This document shows positions 10,808 to 22,998 of a stretch of 64,000 nucleotides of DNA, one piece after another. The stretch is from Chenopodium formosanum. Its lineage: Eukaryota > Streptophyta > Magnoliopsida > Caryophyllales > Amaranthaceae. The stretch lies in NCBI GenBank assembly GCA_024500155.1, contig CM044877.1, forward strand, positions 36,225,501 to 36,289,500, read 5' to 3'. Made by a program: the position numbers and the translations under genes. Within the stretch, counting starts at the first letter, position 1. The number at the start of each line of letters is the position of its first letter. The notes beneath the pieces are model-generated. The model saw only the letters and a list, made by a program, of their open reading frames with translations. It was not told the origin of the DNA and did not search any database.

Positions 10808-13048
10808 CTAAAAAAAATTGAGAAATAAATAATTTACCTCCTTAATCAACCTGACCCACGCACGTGGCCAATCAACGAAGCTACCTATAGCTTGCCAAAG
10901 CTTTGTTATCTCAACCTCCTCTATCGGTACGGGTAGTGGGATGTCTTCGAACACCTCAACCACCGAAGCGATCCCAACCGAGTAATGATGTGGCCCCGCC
11001 GTAGCACCGGTCATCGCTTGGGCACTACCATACGCCACGAAACTCAACTCCATACTATTTGCATGCCCCGGGGCTAGAAGTGCACACCGGGTGTCCTCCT
11101 ACACAAGTACAAAAAGAAGATAGTTAAATAGGTCTTTTACTACAGCATAGAAAATATAACGAAATTCATTAAGGTAGAGGGTTACAAATCACCTGTAACT
11201 CTGGATATTCATGCGGTGTTGGATTATCAAGCTCCCTCGAGTCCTCATGTGTAGGAGTAGGAACCTGCAATAGTACATCAATCATGCCACCTCAGATCTC
11301 AATTAACTTAGTATTTTAAAACTTTTAATAACCCAATTGAAATTACCTCAGGTGGCACATCTTCACCACGTATCTCATCTCCTCCATGTCTATCACCTTC
11401 TCCTTGTCCTTTTGGTTGAGAACATGAGTCGACTGGTGTACTCGCAAGGAACGACAAAGTTGGTAAGTTCATTTGCTTCGCCCAAGCATTGAATTCACCT
11501 ACTAAATCGTTGCGTACTTGTTCCTTAATTGATGCCACCTTGGCATCCAACTCCCTCGGTGAGTTAACACTGGCTCAAGATCTACCTGATTTTGTGTATT
11601 CTGGACCCATCACCTTTTTCCATCCAAGCAATGACCCTCCCGAACCTACTACTCGTCCTGGATGGTATGGTCTTCCCAAAGCCATGGTGAAAGGGTCATT
11701 CTCAACACTTGGTTCAAATTTGCCCTCCACCAGCTCTAGAGTGTGCTCAAGCTGTAGCAAAAGGAAAAAAGATGTCAGTAAGACAGTTAATAGTTTGTAT
11801 AGTGATTTTGAATCAAAAGTGACTTAAAATTCAACAGTTCATAGGTAACTTACAAGCTTATATACCAATTTTTTGGTTTCCGGATCCTTGATGACCCATT
11901 TTTCGGTTTCCTTATCAAACGTATGGAGAGAACAAAAGAAATCATCAGCACGACTCACCAAAGTAGTGATCGTGGAACTAGAGGGTTCCTTTGATGCCAC
12001 TAGAAGCGATTTAGGGTATAAACCCTTATCGATCCACTCAGGTCTCTTTTCAGCAAATGTCTTAGGCCCCATACGATGGACGTACTCCTTCATCTCTGCA
12101 TTCTTTTTATTTTGCTCTCAAAGTTCCTATATAAAACAAATGTTAGTATCATTGCTACAAAAAGAGTCAAGCTATTATTTAATTGAGATCAGATTTACAC
12201 AAACTTACAATGGATTTCTTTTGAGTCTTCATTCTAACAAACTCTTCCTAGTCTTCTTTTGACACGGTCGGCCATTTTTGCCATGGGAGAAGGTCATCCT
12301 AATCAGCTTTCTTCTTCTTCTTGTAGATCCATCCATTACTCAAGTTGGTCTTAAAGCCTCTAAATCTTTCCGCTAATAAAGATTCAAGCACCCTTCTCTT
12401 CTCGGGATCATTAGGAATAGAAAAAACAGCCTCTACAAGCACAAATAAAAACCGATTATTAGTTTCTATTTACTAACAACTATAAGGTTAAGGTTTCTTA
12501 AATTGTCTAAATGTGCCAAAAACACACTTACCCTTGTATCATCCCAAAAGGTTTGAATCAAACCCAGAGGTACTTGTCGCATTACAAGTGTAATGGGGAT
12601 TTTCCGTGCACACATGTCAACCTGATTACCATATTGTCGACGCCATTTGGGCCCGGGTTGGCCGTTGTTGTCATACTCCATCACCATGGGACCGTTCGGT
12701 TTCTTAAAACTTCTTGTCGAACCCCTTACCTTTCTTTGAGCCGGTGCCTTTACCCCCGCCTCCACCATCCGTGTTGTTTTGATCTTGTCCTTGGCCATGA
12801 GTTTTAGGAGTCGGGTTCTCACCAACAATCTTACATGCTGTATTTTCAATAGGCGGTGCACGTTCAGCTGAAATTTCAAATTCTTCAAGCCTATGCTCAA
12901 ACTCATCTTGAGCCTGATCCTCTGGCCCACCCAAGTCATCCTCCTTGTTCACATCATAAGGCTCATCCTCGTCCTCATCCTCGAACTCGTCCTCATACTC
13001 ATCATCGTCAATGTCCTCTACACAATGAGGTTCATGATCGTCCTCCAT
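10808..13048 (-). pseudogene. Second CACTA protein (En/Spm Ptta-type), multi-exon, decayed
   Basis: Read on the minus strand from 13048: a very acidic start (MEDDHEPHCVEDIDDDEYED), a glycine/lysine-rich linker, then the segment KKPNGPMVMEYDNNGQPGPK, an exon with ESLLAERFRGFKTNLSNGW (about 12300-12430), RMGPKTFAEKRPEW (about 12000-12100), ALGRPYHPGRVVGSGGS (about 11620-11700), and IPLPVPIEEVEITKLWQAIG (about 10860-10950). These match the order seen in plant En/Spm second proteins, which are thought to bind the transposon ends. In-frame stops (for example within the exons at 12250-12430) and frameshifts indicate decay. The gene lies downstream of the transposase on the same strand. Exon borders are only approximate. 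Confidence 0.75.
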
Positions 13049-13115
13049 GAGATATAAGCACCTGTTAAATCAATCATAAAACAATATTAGTGTATAGTAA
13101 AGTATGAGAGCAAAT

Positions 13116-13760
13116 GAGTACACCTAGGCAATTTCAAACTACAAACATATTAAATATAATGAATATGGGTTGTTAGAATGAATAAATGTTAGTTCATACA
13201 CAAAACATAGGAATTGGGTTAAGTAGAAGCTATTTAAGCCATTTTCACCTACTTATGGTCCTATAACCTTGTATATGCATGATAATGAGTACACTTAGGA
13301 AATTTCAAACTACAAACATGTTAAATATAATGAATATGAGTTCATAGAATGATTAAATGTTAGTTCATACACAAAACAAAGGAATTGGGTTAAGTAGAAG
13401 CTATTTAAGCCATTTTCACTTACTTATGGTCCTATAACCTTGTATATGCATGATAATGAGTACACTTAGGCAATTTCAAACTACAAACATGTTAAATATA
13501 ATGAATATGAGTTCATAGAATGATTAAATGTTAGTTCATACACAAAACAAAGGAATTAGGTTAAGTAGAAGCTATTTAAGCCATTTTCACCTACTTATGG
13601 TCCTATAACCTTGTATATGCATGATAATGAGTACACTTAGGCAATTTCAAATTAGAAACATGTTAGTTTATATACAAAACAAAGGATTTGGGTCAAATAC
13701 AAGCTCATTTATGTCATTTATGGTCATTTTCGCCTACTTATGCTTCTATGTACATGATAA
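13116..13760. repeat. Second 171-bp tandem repeat array, between the two CACTA genes
   Basis: GAGTACAC starts at 13116, 13287, 13458 and 13629, giving three intervals of exactly 171 bp, with the last unit partial and degraded. The repeated block includes GCAATTTCAAACTACAAACA and TAAGCCATTTTCACCTACTT. The sequence is not obviously the same as the 8760-10392 array despite the identical period. It lies upstream of the second gene's acidic N-terminus and downstream of the transposase. Confidence 0.92.
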
Positions 13761-13809
13761 CTAAACTATATTTGCAATGAAACCATTACTAACTTTTAAT
13801 TAAATTACC

Positions 13810-15705
13810 TCAATCTGAAATTCCTTTGTTGTGGTCTGATCGCATATAACCTGCTTCGTTGTCTATGTCATTTATTACAACAGGTCTAGGAACAGTGAAA
13901 CGTGCAGAATCATCAAACGCATCATATTCTTCCTCATCCTCAACATCTCCAATGCTTAGAATTCTTCTTTTGCCTGCTAGCACTATAGACCATTTTGAAT
14001 CGACTAGGTCAGTTACGTAGAACACTTGCTTAGCTTGAGATGCAAGGATAAATGGTTCCGCACTATCATTCAAGTGGCCAAGATCTACAAGAATAAAGTC
14101 CTCATATTTGACGTTACACCTGATATTATCAACCCACTTACAGTTGAAAAGAGCAACCGTGAAGTCACAATAATCAAGCTCCCATATTTCTTGAATTCGA
14201 CCATAGTATGAGAACTCTGCATCGACAGGTGATTTATCCTTAGCACTTGCAAACTCCCTTGGCGATGCTGCAAGAGTTACACCACTGCTTTGGGTGGAGG
14301 AAGATTTCAAATCACGACCCTTGGTCCAAAAAGTGTACCCATTGATGTCATATCCCTCAAATGAACGAACATCATCCCTAGGACCGTACGCAAGCCACCG
14401 TACTGTATCGGTCACATTATTATTATCCAATCGACTCATTACTCGATCACGAAACCAATTAACAAACCTCTTATTATGCAACTACATAAGTGCCCTTTCA
14501 CCTTTCGATGGAAATTCGTCACGCAAACTAGCCATGTGCTCGTCTAAATATTGGTGCACATCTAAAACATGGTGCAACACATAAAGGTGTGCTTGTAAGA
14601 ACTGATCTCGGTCAGGTGACATTCGTTTCGACCCAATTGTGCCATGACCATCAAGTCTACCTTCATGTCGAGAAGTAGGAAGACCAATAGGTTGAGCAAG
14701 GGCTATGTAGTCCGCCACAAAGTTACCTATCTCCTCACCCACGGTCCCTTGCATCATACTTCCTTCAAGGTGAGCCTGGTTCCGTACTTTATCTTGTAAT
14801 GTACCCATATGTCTTTCAAAAGGGTAGCACCACCTCATGAACACTGGACCGCACAACTTAATCTCACGCACCAAATGAAGAACCAGATGAACCATTATGT
14901 CAAAAAATGAGGGTGGGAAATACATCTCAAATTTGCACAAAGTCACAACCACATCTGCTTGCAAAGCATCTAGTGTACAAGGATCAAGCACTTTGCTACA
15001 AATTGTATTGAAACACAAACAAAGGCTAGTAATTGCTTCCCTCACGTGTTTTGGTAGAATACCACGGATTGCAATCGGTAGGAATACTTGAATCATAATG
15101 TGACAATCATAGGATTTCATACTTGTCAGCTTCAATTCTCCGTTTAAGGTTACAAATCTTTTAATGTTAGATGAGTTCCCTGATGGAACCTTAATGTCGT
15201 ACAAACATGCACAAAACATACGTTTCTCTACCCTTGACAATGGATAGCAAGCCGGGGGTAAATAATTCTTTTCATCCTTCCCTTTACCCTTAACTTTCTT
15301 CTTTGACGCATCTTTGGCCTTTCCCTTTCCCTTGCTCTTCTCCTTCCCTTTTTTCGAAACATTTTCATCTTCTTTTCTCGGTTCCTTCCCCTTTCTAACC
15401 TTTTCTTGAGGCCACAATTCTGGACGAATCCCCATCTCTTTCAAATTTTGCACCCTTTCCGTCCTTTGTTTTGCCTTGGATATTCATAAGCGTTCCCAAA
15501 AGAGAATCACACACATTCTTCTCTATATGCATCACATCAAGATAATGACTAACATCATGTTCTCTCCAGTATGGAAGCTTCCAAAAGATTGATTCTTTCT
15601 TAAACAAAGCAGCTGAGACCATAGTTTTTTCTAATTTTCCAAACACCGTTCGTATCCCTTTCACCCGAGCACAAATCTCAGCACCAGTCAATGGTCTAGG
15701 CGCAA
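13810..15705 (-). pseudogene. CACTA TNP2-type transposase, C-terminal part
   Basis: Minus-strand coding sequence continuing from 39133-40577 across the SIRE insertion. The segment HYLDVMHIEKNVCDSLLGTL is a hallmark of CACTA transposases. It is followed, after a frameshift near 15450, by a lysine-rich linker and then the DUF4218-like block (CHIMIQVFLPIAIRGILP, MVHLVLHLVREIKLCGPV) and the DUF4216-like block (YYGRIQEIWELDY, FNCKWVD). An in-frame TAG at 14482-14484 separates the last two blocks, both in the same frame. The sequence otherwise reads well, so decay is recent or mild. Transposase of this class cuts and pastes the element at its CACTA ends in the nucleus. Confidence 0.85.
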
Positions 15706-16947
15706 TGTTAGTTGAGACGATCAATACAAGAGGGGGGTGAATTGTATCGAGTTCCTAATGTCTACTTTTGCGGAATAATAAAACAATGCATATAGGAACT
15801 TGCAAGGACACACAGATTTTACGAGGAAACCTTCTAGGGCCTAACTGGAAGTAAAACCTCGACCCTACCTTAGGGATTTCAAACACAAATCACTTCACTA
15901 TAATAGGGCAAACACCAAGTTACAACCTATTAAACACAGACCTTTGTTCACAAGTTCCACACTTGCTACTTGATAGGATCCTATCCTACCCAATTTAAGT
16001 ACCACACTTAGATTCACTCGTACTGCCAAAGTACAAAACTCTCAGCTTCACACTAGAAGCTTACACAACCAGTATGCGATGTAAAAAGATAACAAACTCA
16101 CCCAAATAACCCAACCAATACAAATGTATGACACCTAGTATATGATAGACAAGCTATGCACGAAGTCCTAAACTAATATGACAAGTTAGAAGCTTGGTAA
16201 ACTTACTCTATTAATGCTTAGTGATTTCTCCACGCATAAACTCGCAAAAACCTTAAACCATTTCAATCTTTACTATTTATACATGTAGGACTTGTATAGC
16301 AAGTAGGTTTTCCAAAATATAAATAAGTTAACTTAACTTATCTTTAAAACACGATTTTATGAAAATCATATTTGAAGAAAATCTTTTCCGAAAAATAAGA
16401 TAGAAAGATATTGTTAAAAAGAATCATATCTTTTAACAAACCGATTTTAAGAAATAAAACCTTTTAGAAAATCTTTTCTAAAATATATCTTTTATATTTT
16501 CCTTATTAATTTATTTACGAAGCAAACTTGCCACGCTTCTAATAAATCTCGTGCATTAACCTACTTAACATATTAACAATAATCTAGAAGATAAAAACCT
16601 TAGCTAAATTAAATTGATGCGCCGCTCTTCTGTACAGGTAGGTTACTTAGGCTCCACGCAGACTAAGTTCCTTAAAGGACCTTAGCTTGCTGACTTCAAG
16701 TTCCTGTTAGGGAACGTTCCTGTTAGGGAACTTAGTTCTTGTTAGAGAACTTAGTTCTTGTTAGAGAACCCTTCTTCTTTTCTATTTAACTTTTTGTATA
16801 AAGATCTCCTCATGTCTTCTTAGTTCCAGTTACTTCTTCCATCACCACGATCAACTTCACCTAAACTAATCAAACACTTGAAAACCTTTATTAGATGAGT
16901 TTGCTTTAGTTTAAGTTCCTCATCATCAAAACCTTTAAGCTTCAACA
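15706..16947 (-). repeat. 3' LTR of SIRE-like element
   Basis: 1242 bp. Near-identical by eye to the right LTR once the right LTR's insert is removed (about 1241 bp). It contains a run of short inverted repeats GTTCC..GGAAC at about 16700-16770 and a minus-strand TATAAATAG near 16271-16281. Confidence 0.93.
16271..16281 (-). promoter_or_regulatory. TATA box in SIRE-like LTR
   Basis: The plus strand reads TACTATTTATAC, so the minus strand has GTATAAATAGTA. The same sequence is in the right LTR near 37409-37419. A probable core promoter in the orientation of transcription. Confidence 0.5.
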
Positions 16948-16962
16948 ATTTCCCCCTTTTTG
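16948..16962 (-). other. Polypurine tract of SIRE-like element
   Basis: The minus strand reads AAAAAGGGGGAAAT directly before the LTR terminus. This is the expected position and composition for plus-strand priming. Confidence 0.85.
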
Positions 16963-17500
16963 ATGATGACAAACTTAAGCAAACTCTTGAGAAAAGTTAA
17001 ACAAAATAGAAGGGCGTATTTTTGTATTTTGATTTATTGACAAAAAGATAAACACACAAATAACTAAAAATACGAAAATAAGAAAGCAAAGATAAACAAT
17101 ACAAAACATAAATAAGACTAAGGAATAAACTAAGCTACTTAGCATCATATCAGAAGAAATTTCTAATACTTTATCAACTGGAACCCAGAACAACTTTCGC
17201 TTCCAAGTTTGCTTTTTCTTTCCCCCCTTTTGGCATTATAAAAAAGTCCTGCCTTTTCAAGTTTATTAAGCATCTAGCCACAGCCCCACAAGCAATTCAT
17301 CGAGTGTGGGAAACTGAAGGCAGCGCTGCTAACTTCCCTTAAGTAAATTCCACTTTCCTGCAACAAATTCATAATGTACAAATACACACATGTATAGGCA
17401 GTTCTAAAAGCATTCATTAAAACCAAAATAAACATCTTGCTGAACAACTTTTTACAAAATCAAAATAAAATTGTTCAGAAACCTAAAAAAAAACATAAAC
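16963..17500. other. 3' untranslated part of SIRE-like element
   Basis: AT-rich sequence between the extra ORF and the purine tract. I see no convincing coding segment or repeat in it. Confidence 0.5.
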
Positions 17501-17561
17501 TAAAAATGTTCATGACTGAAATAAGAAAGGCTGGGATAGGCTAAATAGGCTAGGTTGGGAA

Positions 17562-19113
17562 TCAGGTCTGAAGGAGTTCAAGAATCTTCTTGTTGTCCTC
17601 CTTGGTTTGCTGTGCAGAGGCCTCCAGCTTGTCTTCCAAACTCTTGATAACCATCTGGAACTCCTCCTTCTGAGACTTGAGATTGCTCTCAAGTTTCTGC
17701 ACAATTTTCTCCAACTTCTGCACCTTCCCAGTGACAGCCTTGATCTCCCTCGTGGCTACCTTAAGTTGCTTCTCAGCAGTTTCAATTCGATCAGTAAGCT
17801 CTGCCACCTGCCCAACCAGAACCTTATCTTCTTCAGTATTAAGCTCCAGAGGTTCATCCATGCTTGTCTTAGGAACTGAGCTGGTAGACAGTCTCCTACT
17901 CTTCCTCACAGGCTGCTCTGGAACCTCTTTCCCTTTTCTTTTTCCTTATGCGCTTTTTTTCTCTTCTACTCTCCTCACTTTCCCATTCACTACCTCCAAA
18001 CTGATTCCCTATAGTGTCTCACCAGTTATCACATTCTCAAGTTTTTCTTCCAAACCTTCATAGACCCCTTTTAATTTTACACCAAGTGACTCAAAAACAG
18101 TTGGCAAAATAGCTCCATAGCCCACTTTGTTCTTTCCTGGAACACAGTGCGCTAGATGTTGATACATTAGTGAAGGAAAGTTCACTTTGATTTTTATAGA
18201 GAGACAAAAGATGGCATCCATATCCATCAAACATGCTTCACTCATCTTTTGAGTTCTAGGTAGAATTGTTTTTCGAATCAAGTTGAATAACAGCTTGTTT
18301 AGTGGGCTAAGATCATTGTGGCTCATGATATTTTTCCCCCTTTTTCCTCCTAGGGCTTCAGCAATATCACCCCCCTAAATAATCACCTACTTTCACAGTT
18401 CCCTTTCCCTTAAGGTACATCTCATATCCCTTAGTTGGTACTTTCAAAATTTTTCCCAATTTTGCAACATCTAACTTAATTTTCTGTTTGTTAACTAAAC
18501 TAGATATTTTTCCTTGTTTCACTTGGAATTTTCCACAGAATTCAGTCATTGCAGCAGGATACATAACATTATTTGAAGCATTAGTTAACAAGTACTCTCA
18601 CCCTTGAAATTTGATTAAATCAAGAAATTCTAAAAACCTAGACTTCTTGCACCAGGATGAATCTAGTCTATGACCAACAATATACCTCTTAGCATCGGCA
18701 TTGACTTATGATTTCTCACCATCATCCTCTTCCTCAGCCTCCTCTCTATCCTCTGATTCATTATGTTCCTCTCCTCCTTCCTCTTCTCCATCGTCTTCAT
18801 CATCATCTGACTTAACCCCTCTAGCAAGATCACCAACCTCTGTCATTTTTTCTTCGAGTGTTTCTCCTCTCAACTTCTTTTCTTTCCATTCTTTGATCCT
18901 CTAAGAAATAGAGGATTCCTCTTGCTCACTCTTTCTTTTCGTTTCTTCGTTGAGTTTAGGGTTTGACATTGAGGGTTTTGGGTTTTCCGAGTCTTTGATT
19001 GATGTTGGAGAAGTCTTGTAGTTTACAATGGGTAAGGGAGAGGTTTCTTCTTGGATTGTTCTTTTGGAGTTGTGTGAGTTTTCTAATGAAACAATCTCGG
19101 CAATAATAACCAT
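17562..19113 (-). pseudogene. Extra ORF downstream of SIRE-like pol (env-like position), broken
   Basis: On the minus strand, in order: a serine/glutamate-rich start (about 18901-19113), an acidic run, a block with FCGKFQVKQGKISSLVNKQK and LGKILKVPTKGYEMYLKG (18367-18591), a block with LLFNLIRKTILPR and INVNFPSLMYQHL-like residues (18009-18326), and a coiled-coil-like lysine/glutamate C-terminus (17562-17909). The middle blocks resemble the 'putative plant transposon protein' domain (PF20167 type) found fused to or after pol in several plant retrotransposons. SIRE elements carry an ORF here that is called env-like, but I see no signal peptide or membrane anchor. Several stops separate the blocks. 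Confidence 0.6.
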
Positions 19114-19569
19114 GGTTTTTGAATGGTGGTTTTGAGCTTTGATGGTTTTTACTGAAGGAAGGTTAAAATGATTTGACAGTGAGGTGAAAGTGGTGGGTGA
19201 AAGATGCTTTTATAATTAATGAAGCGGTGTGATGGAAATTATTGGGTTCACTGTTCAGTCATTTAATTGAACATGTTCAATTAATTTTGTAAAATCATTT
19301 AGGCAGGATGAATTTACCAAAAATCTTTTCTTTCCAAATTCAAATCATTTTAAAAAAACTTTATGAAAATAAAACCACACAATTGGAACACGCTTTCTAC
19401 ACATATGCAACGTACATTACTACTAATTATTACAGTTAAGCATTTAATGAACTTACCTCTAGTAATTAACAACGGTGACATGTTTAGCACTCCAAGATTT
19501 TGTTAAATGCTCTTTTTGCTCTATTTACATTATTTTTGACTTTGCCATATCTTGGAACTTCAGAAGCAA

Positions 19570-21098
19570 TCAATTCAGCTTGATCATCCCAAATTCCAAT
19601 CTCAATTTCTCAAATCTTTCTCTGCTCAAGGGCTTGGTTATAATATCTGCAATTTGATTTTCAGTATGACAAAATTCTAACTTAATATTCCCTTGCTCCA
19701 CATTATCTTTTAAAAAGTGATGCCTAATGTGGATATGTTTTACCTTTGAGTGTTGAACTGGATCCTTAGAAATACATATAGCACTGGTATTATCACAGTA
19801 AATAGGCACACATTAAAAAATAATACCAAAATCTCTAACCTGTTGCTTTATCCAAAGTACTTGTGAACAACATGCTGCTGCTGCCACGTACTCAGCCTCA
19901 GCTGTAGACATTGCAACTGTGTTTTGCTTCTTGGAACCCCAAGAAACTAAACAAGGTCCTAAAAACTGTACCATACCTGAAGTGCTTTTTCTATTGACCA
20001 AATCACTTGCATAGTCAGCATTAGTAAAGCCATTTAAATCAAAGAAGTCACTTCTAGGATAGAAGAGACTCAGATCATCAGTTCCTTTCAAATATCTAAG
20101 GATTCTCTTTACTGCTTTCAAGTGAGACTCCTTTGGGTTTGCTTGGAACCTGGCACACAAACCTACACTAAAAGATATGTCAGGTCTACTAGCTGTTAGA
20201 TAAAGTAAAGAACCTATCATACCTCTATACATAGATTGATCAACACAAGTTCCAGTTGGATCTTCATCCAATCTGGTTGCTATACCCATTGGAGTGTTAT
20301 TAATCTTAACATTATCTAGCTTGTATTTCTTGATCAGTTCCTTGATATATTTTTGTTGATGGATCATGATTCCTTCTTCAGTTTGCTGGATTTGCAATTC
20401 GAGGAAGAAGTTTAATTCTCCCATCATGCTCATTTCAAATTCTCCACTCATAAGGTCAGCAAAATACTTGCAAAAAGATTCATTAGTTGCACCAAATAAA
20501 ATATCGTCAACATAACTTTGTACAACTAATATGTCAGTTCCATTTGATTTTAAAAACAAAGTTTTATCTATTTTACACGTTTAAAACCATTTTGCAGTAG
20601 GAACTTAGACAATCCTTCATACCATGCTCTAGGAGCTTGCTTCAACCCATAAAGAGCTTTGTCAAGCTTATAGACATGGTTTGGGAACTCTGGATTTTCA
20701 AATCCAGGAGGTTGTTCCACATAGACTTCTTCATTTAAGAATCCATTTAGAAATGCACATTTAACATCCATCTGGAACAACGTGAATCCCATATAAGCAA
20801 CAAAAGCAATAAGTAAACGAATAGCCTCTTACCTGGCCACTAGTGAAAATGTTTCTTCATAATCTATTCCTTCTTGTTGATTGAAGCCTTGAACAACAAG
20901 TCTTGCTTTGTTCCTGACAATAATACCATGCTCATCTAGTTTGTTCCTAAACACCCACTTTAGATCTATAGTCTTCTTATCCTTGGGTCTAGGTTCCAGA
21001 TGCCAAACTTTATTTCTTTCAAACTCATTTAATTCAGCTTGCATAGCATTAATCCAGTCCGCATCAGTTAAAGCTTCAACATAGTTCTTGGGTTCCAT
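19570..21098 (-). pseudogene. SIRE-like pol: reverse transcriptase and RNase H
   Basis: The RT begins with NYVEALTDADWINAMQAEL and has KARLVVQGFNQQEGIDYEETF, then QMDVKCAFLNGFLNEEVYVE, ALYGLKQAPRAWYE, and the catalytic YVDDI at about 20502-20513. RNase H follows with TNADYASD, MSTAEAEYVAAAACCSQ and PIYCDNTSAI. It is interrupted by stops at about 20829 (after VAR), near 20568 and at 19810. All motifs in the copia order are present, so the stops are the main damage. The product would copy element RNA into DNA in cytoplasmic particles. The N-terminal pol part is at 21348-22598. Confidence 0.9.
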
Positions 21099-21347
21099 AG
21101 AAGAAAGGAATGCATAGAATGCACAGAAGTTTCTAAGCTGAGATCTAGTCTAAGTTCCTTTTGTAATATCACTCTTGATTGTATCCACAGGAAGTGATTT
21201 ATGATATTTCCATCGTTTTGGTGTAAAGTCCTTAACTGGATACAACCTTTCCTGATTATTGTTGACTGGTTCTTTTGTAGGAACTTGGTCTTGAGTCTCA
21301 CTTGGAACTTCAACAGGATATTCCTCAACCTGATCTTGATTTTGTTC

Positions 21348-22598
21348 TTAAGGTAGAGTTCCTGGTGCATTCTCCATTTCAGATTCTGCATTTGCTTCTG
21401 GATCCGTTTCTTCTACATTTTCAACTTGCTGCTTCTGTAATGATGTTGATTCCTCATCTGGATCTGTCTTGCGCACAAGTCCAATTTCAAAATCATCATC
21501 ACAATCATGTACATCATATAACTCTTCAGTTTCATTAAATATAATATGTACAAATTCCTCAACACACATTGTTCTCTTATTATAAACTCTATAGGCTTTA
21601 CTATTTGAGGCATATCCTAAGAATACTGCCTCATCACTACGTTCATCAAACTTTCCCAAGTTCCTTTTACCATTGTTATGAACAAAGCATTTGCATCCAA
21701 AAGATCTAAAATAAGAAATATTGGGATTTATCCCTTTGAATAGCTCATAAGGAGTTTCGTTGGTGATGGCTCTAACAGATACTCTGTTAAGAATATAGCA
21801 AGATGTATTCATTGCTTCTGCCCAAAAGTTCCTAGGCAGTCCACTTGAGATCATCATTGTTTTGGCCATATCTTCAAGGCTTCTATTCTTGCGTTCCACA
21901 ACTCCATTCTGTTGTGGAGTCCTTGGTGTAGAGTAGTTGTGATCCATACCATGCTCAGTGCAAAATTCTTCAAACTTTGAGTTTTCAAATTCTGTTTCAT
22001 GATCTGATCTGAGGTGAATCAATGAATTACCTGTTTTGCTCTGTTCTTTCTTTACAAAAGCTACAAATTCATCAAATGTCTCATCTTTGCTAACAAGAAA
22101 GAAAACACAAGTAAACCTTGAAAAGTCATCAACAATAACCATTACATATTTCTTACCACTTCTACTTTGGATTCTCATAGGACCACAAAGATCCATATGA
22201 ATAAGTTCCAAAGGTCTTTTGGTACTTACCATTTTCTTGGACTTGAAATAAATTCGAGTCTGCTTTCCTCTAACACAAGCATCACACACTTTGTCATACA
22301 GGAACTTAATGCAAGGAAGTCCTTCCACTAGTTCCTTAGATCTAAGCTTATCAAGTAAAGTAAAGCTTGCATGGCCAAATATCTTGTGCCATAATAGAGG
22401 ATCATCCTCAATAACACTGAAACATGTTAAATTGCTGTTAGGAACCTTGTTAAGATCAACAACATATGTGTTCCCTTTACGAGTTTCTTCTAAAATAATG
22501 TTTCCAGTGTCATTGTGAATGATTCTACATTTATTGGAAGTAAAGCTTACAGAGTTACCTTTGTCACAAAATTGTGAAATACTTAACAAGTTGTGTTT
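21348..22598 (-). pseudogene. SIRE-like pol: integrase, cut by the Tat-like insertion
   Basis: Coding sequence resumes at 22598 on the minus strand with KHNLLSISQFCDKGN, the usual junction between protease and integrase. A zinc-binding HHCC region (WHKIFGHAS ... CDACVRGKQT) is followed by integrase catalytic residues: D in HMDLCGPM, D in RSDHETEF and E in NGVVERKNR. The usual glycine after RSDH is glutamate here. The frame is open to 21348. An insertion at 22604-34743 separates it from protease and gag. Confidence 0.88.
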
Positions 22599-22998
22599 GA
22601 GACTGTAGACACCTAAAAATGTCTCCCCAAAACCAAACCCAATGATGAACAACATTTCACCGCCATTATTGGTCGGGTTGAATGTGTAATCTTTGGAGTG
22701 CTTAAATCCATGTTCATTCCCAATACATTTCATAAGCCAATACAATTCCTATACCATTTCCCCAAACCATAACTTATTTTCCTCTTTTCGTGCCTTTAAA
22801 TCCAAAATAATTCATTTCGTGTCCTTTAAAATCATTCATTTCGTGTCCTTTTTATAAAAACGTTTAATTCAGTTTATTTTGGTCCAAAATATGGGTCCAA
22901 TGATTGAATATTTGGATGGGGCTTGAAAATAGCTTTCCAACGATATATTATAAGCCCAAATCCGAGTTATAACGAATAAGTTATGACCAAAATATTAA

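Noticed and set aside
10800..10820. CACTAAAAAAAATT as a second CACTA terminus
   Set aside because: No subterminal ACCGGTT repeats nearby, and coding exons of the same element continue on both sides.
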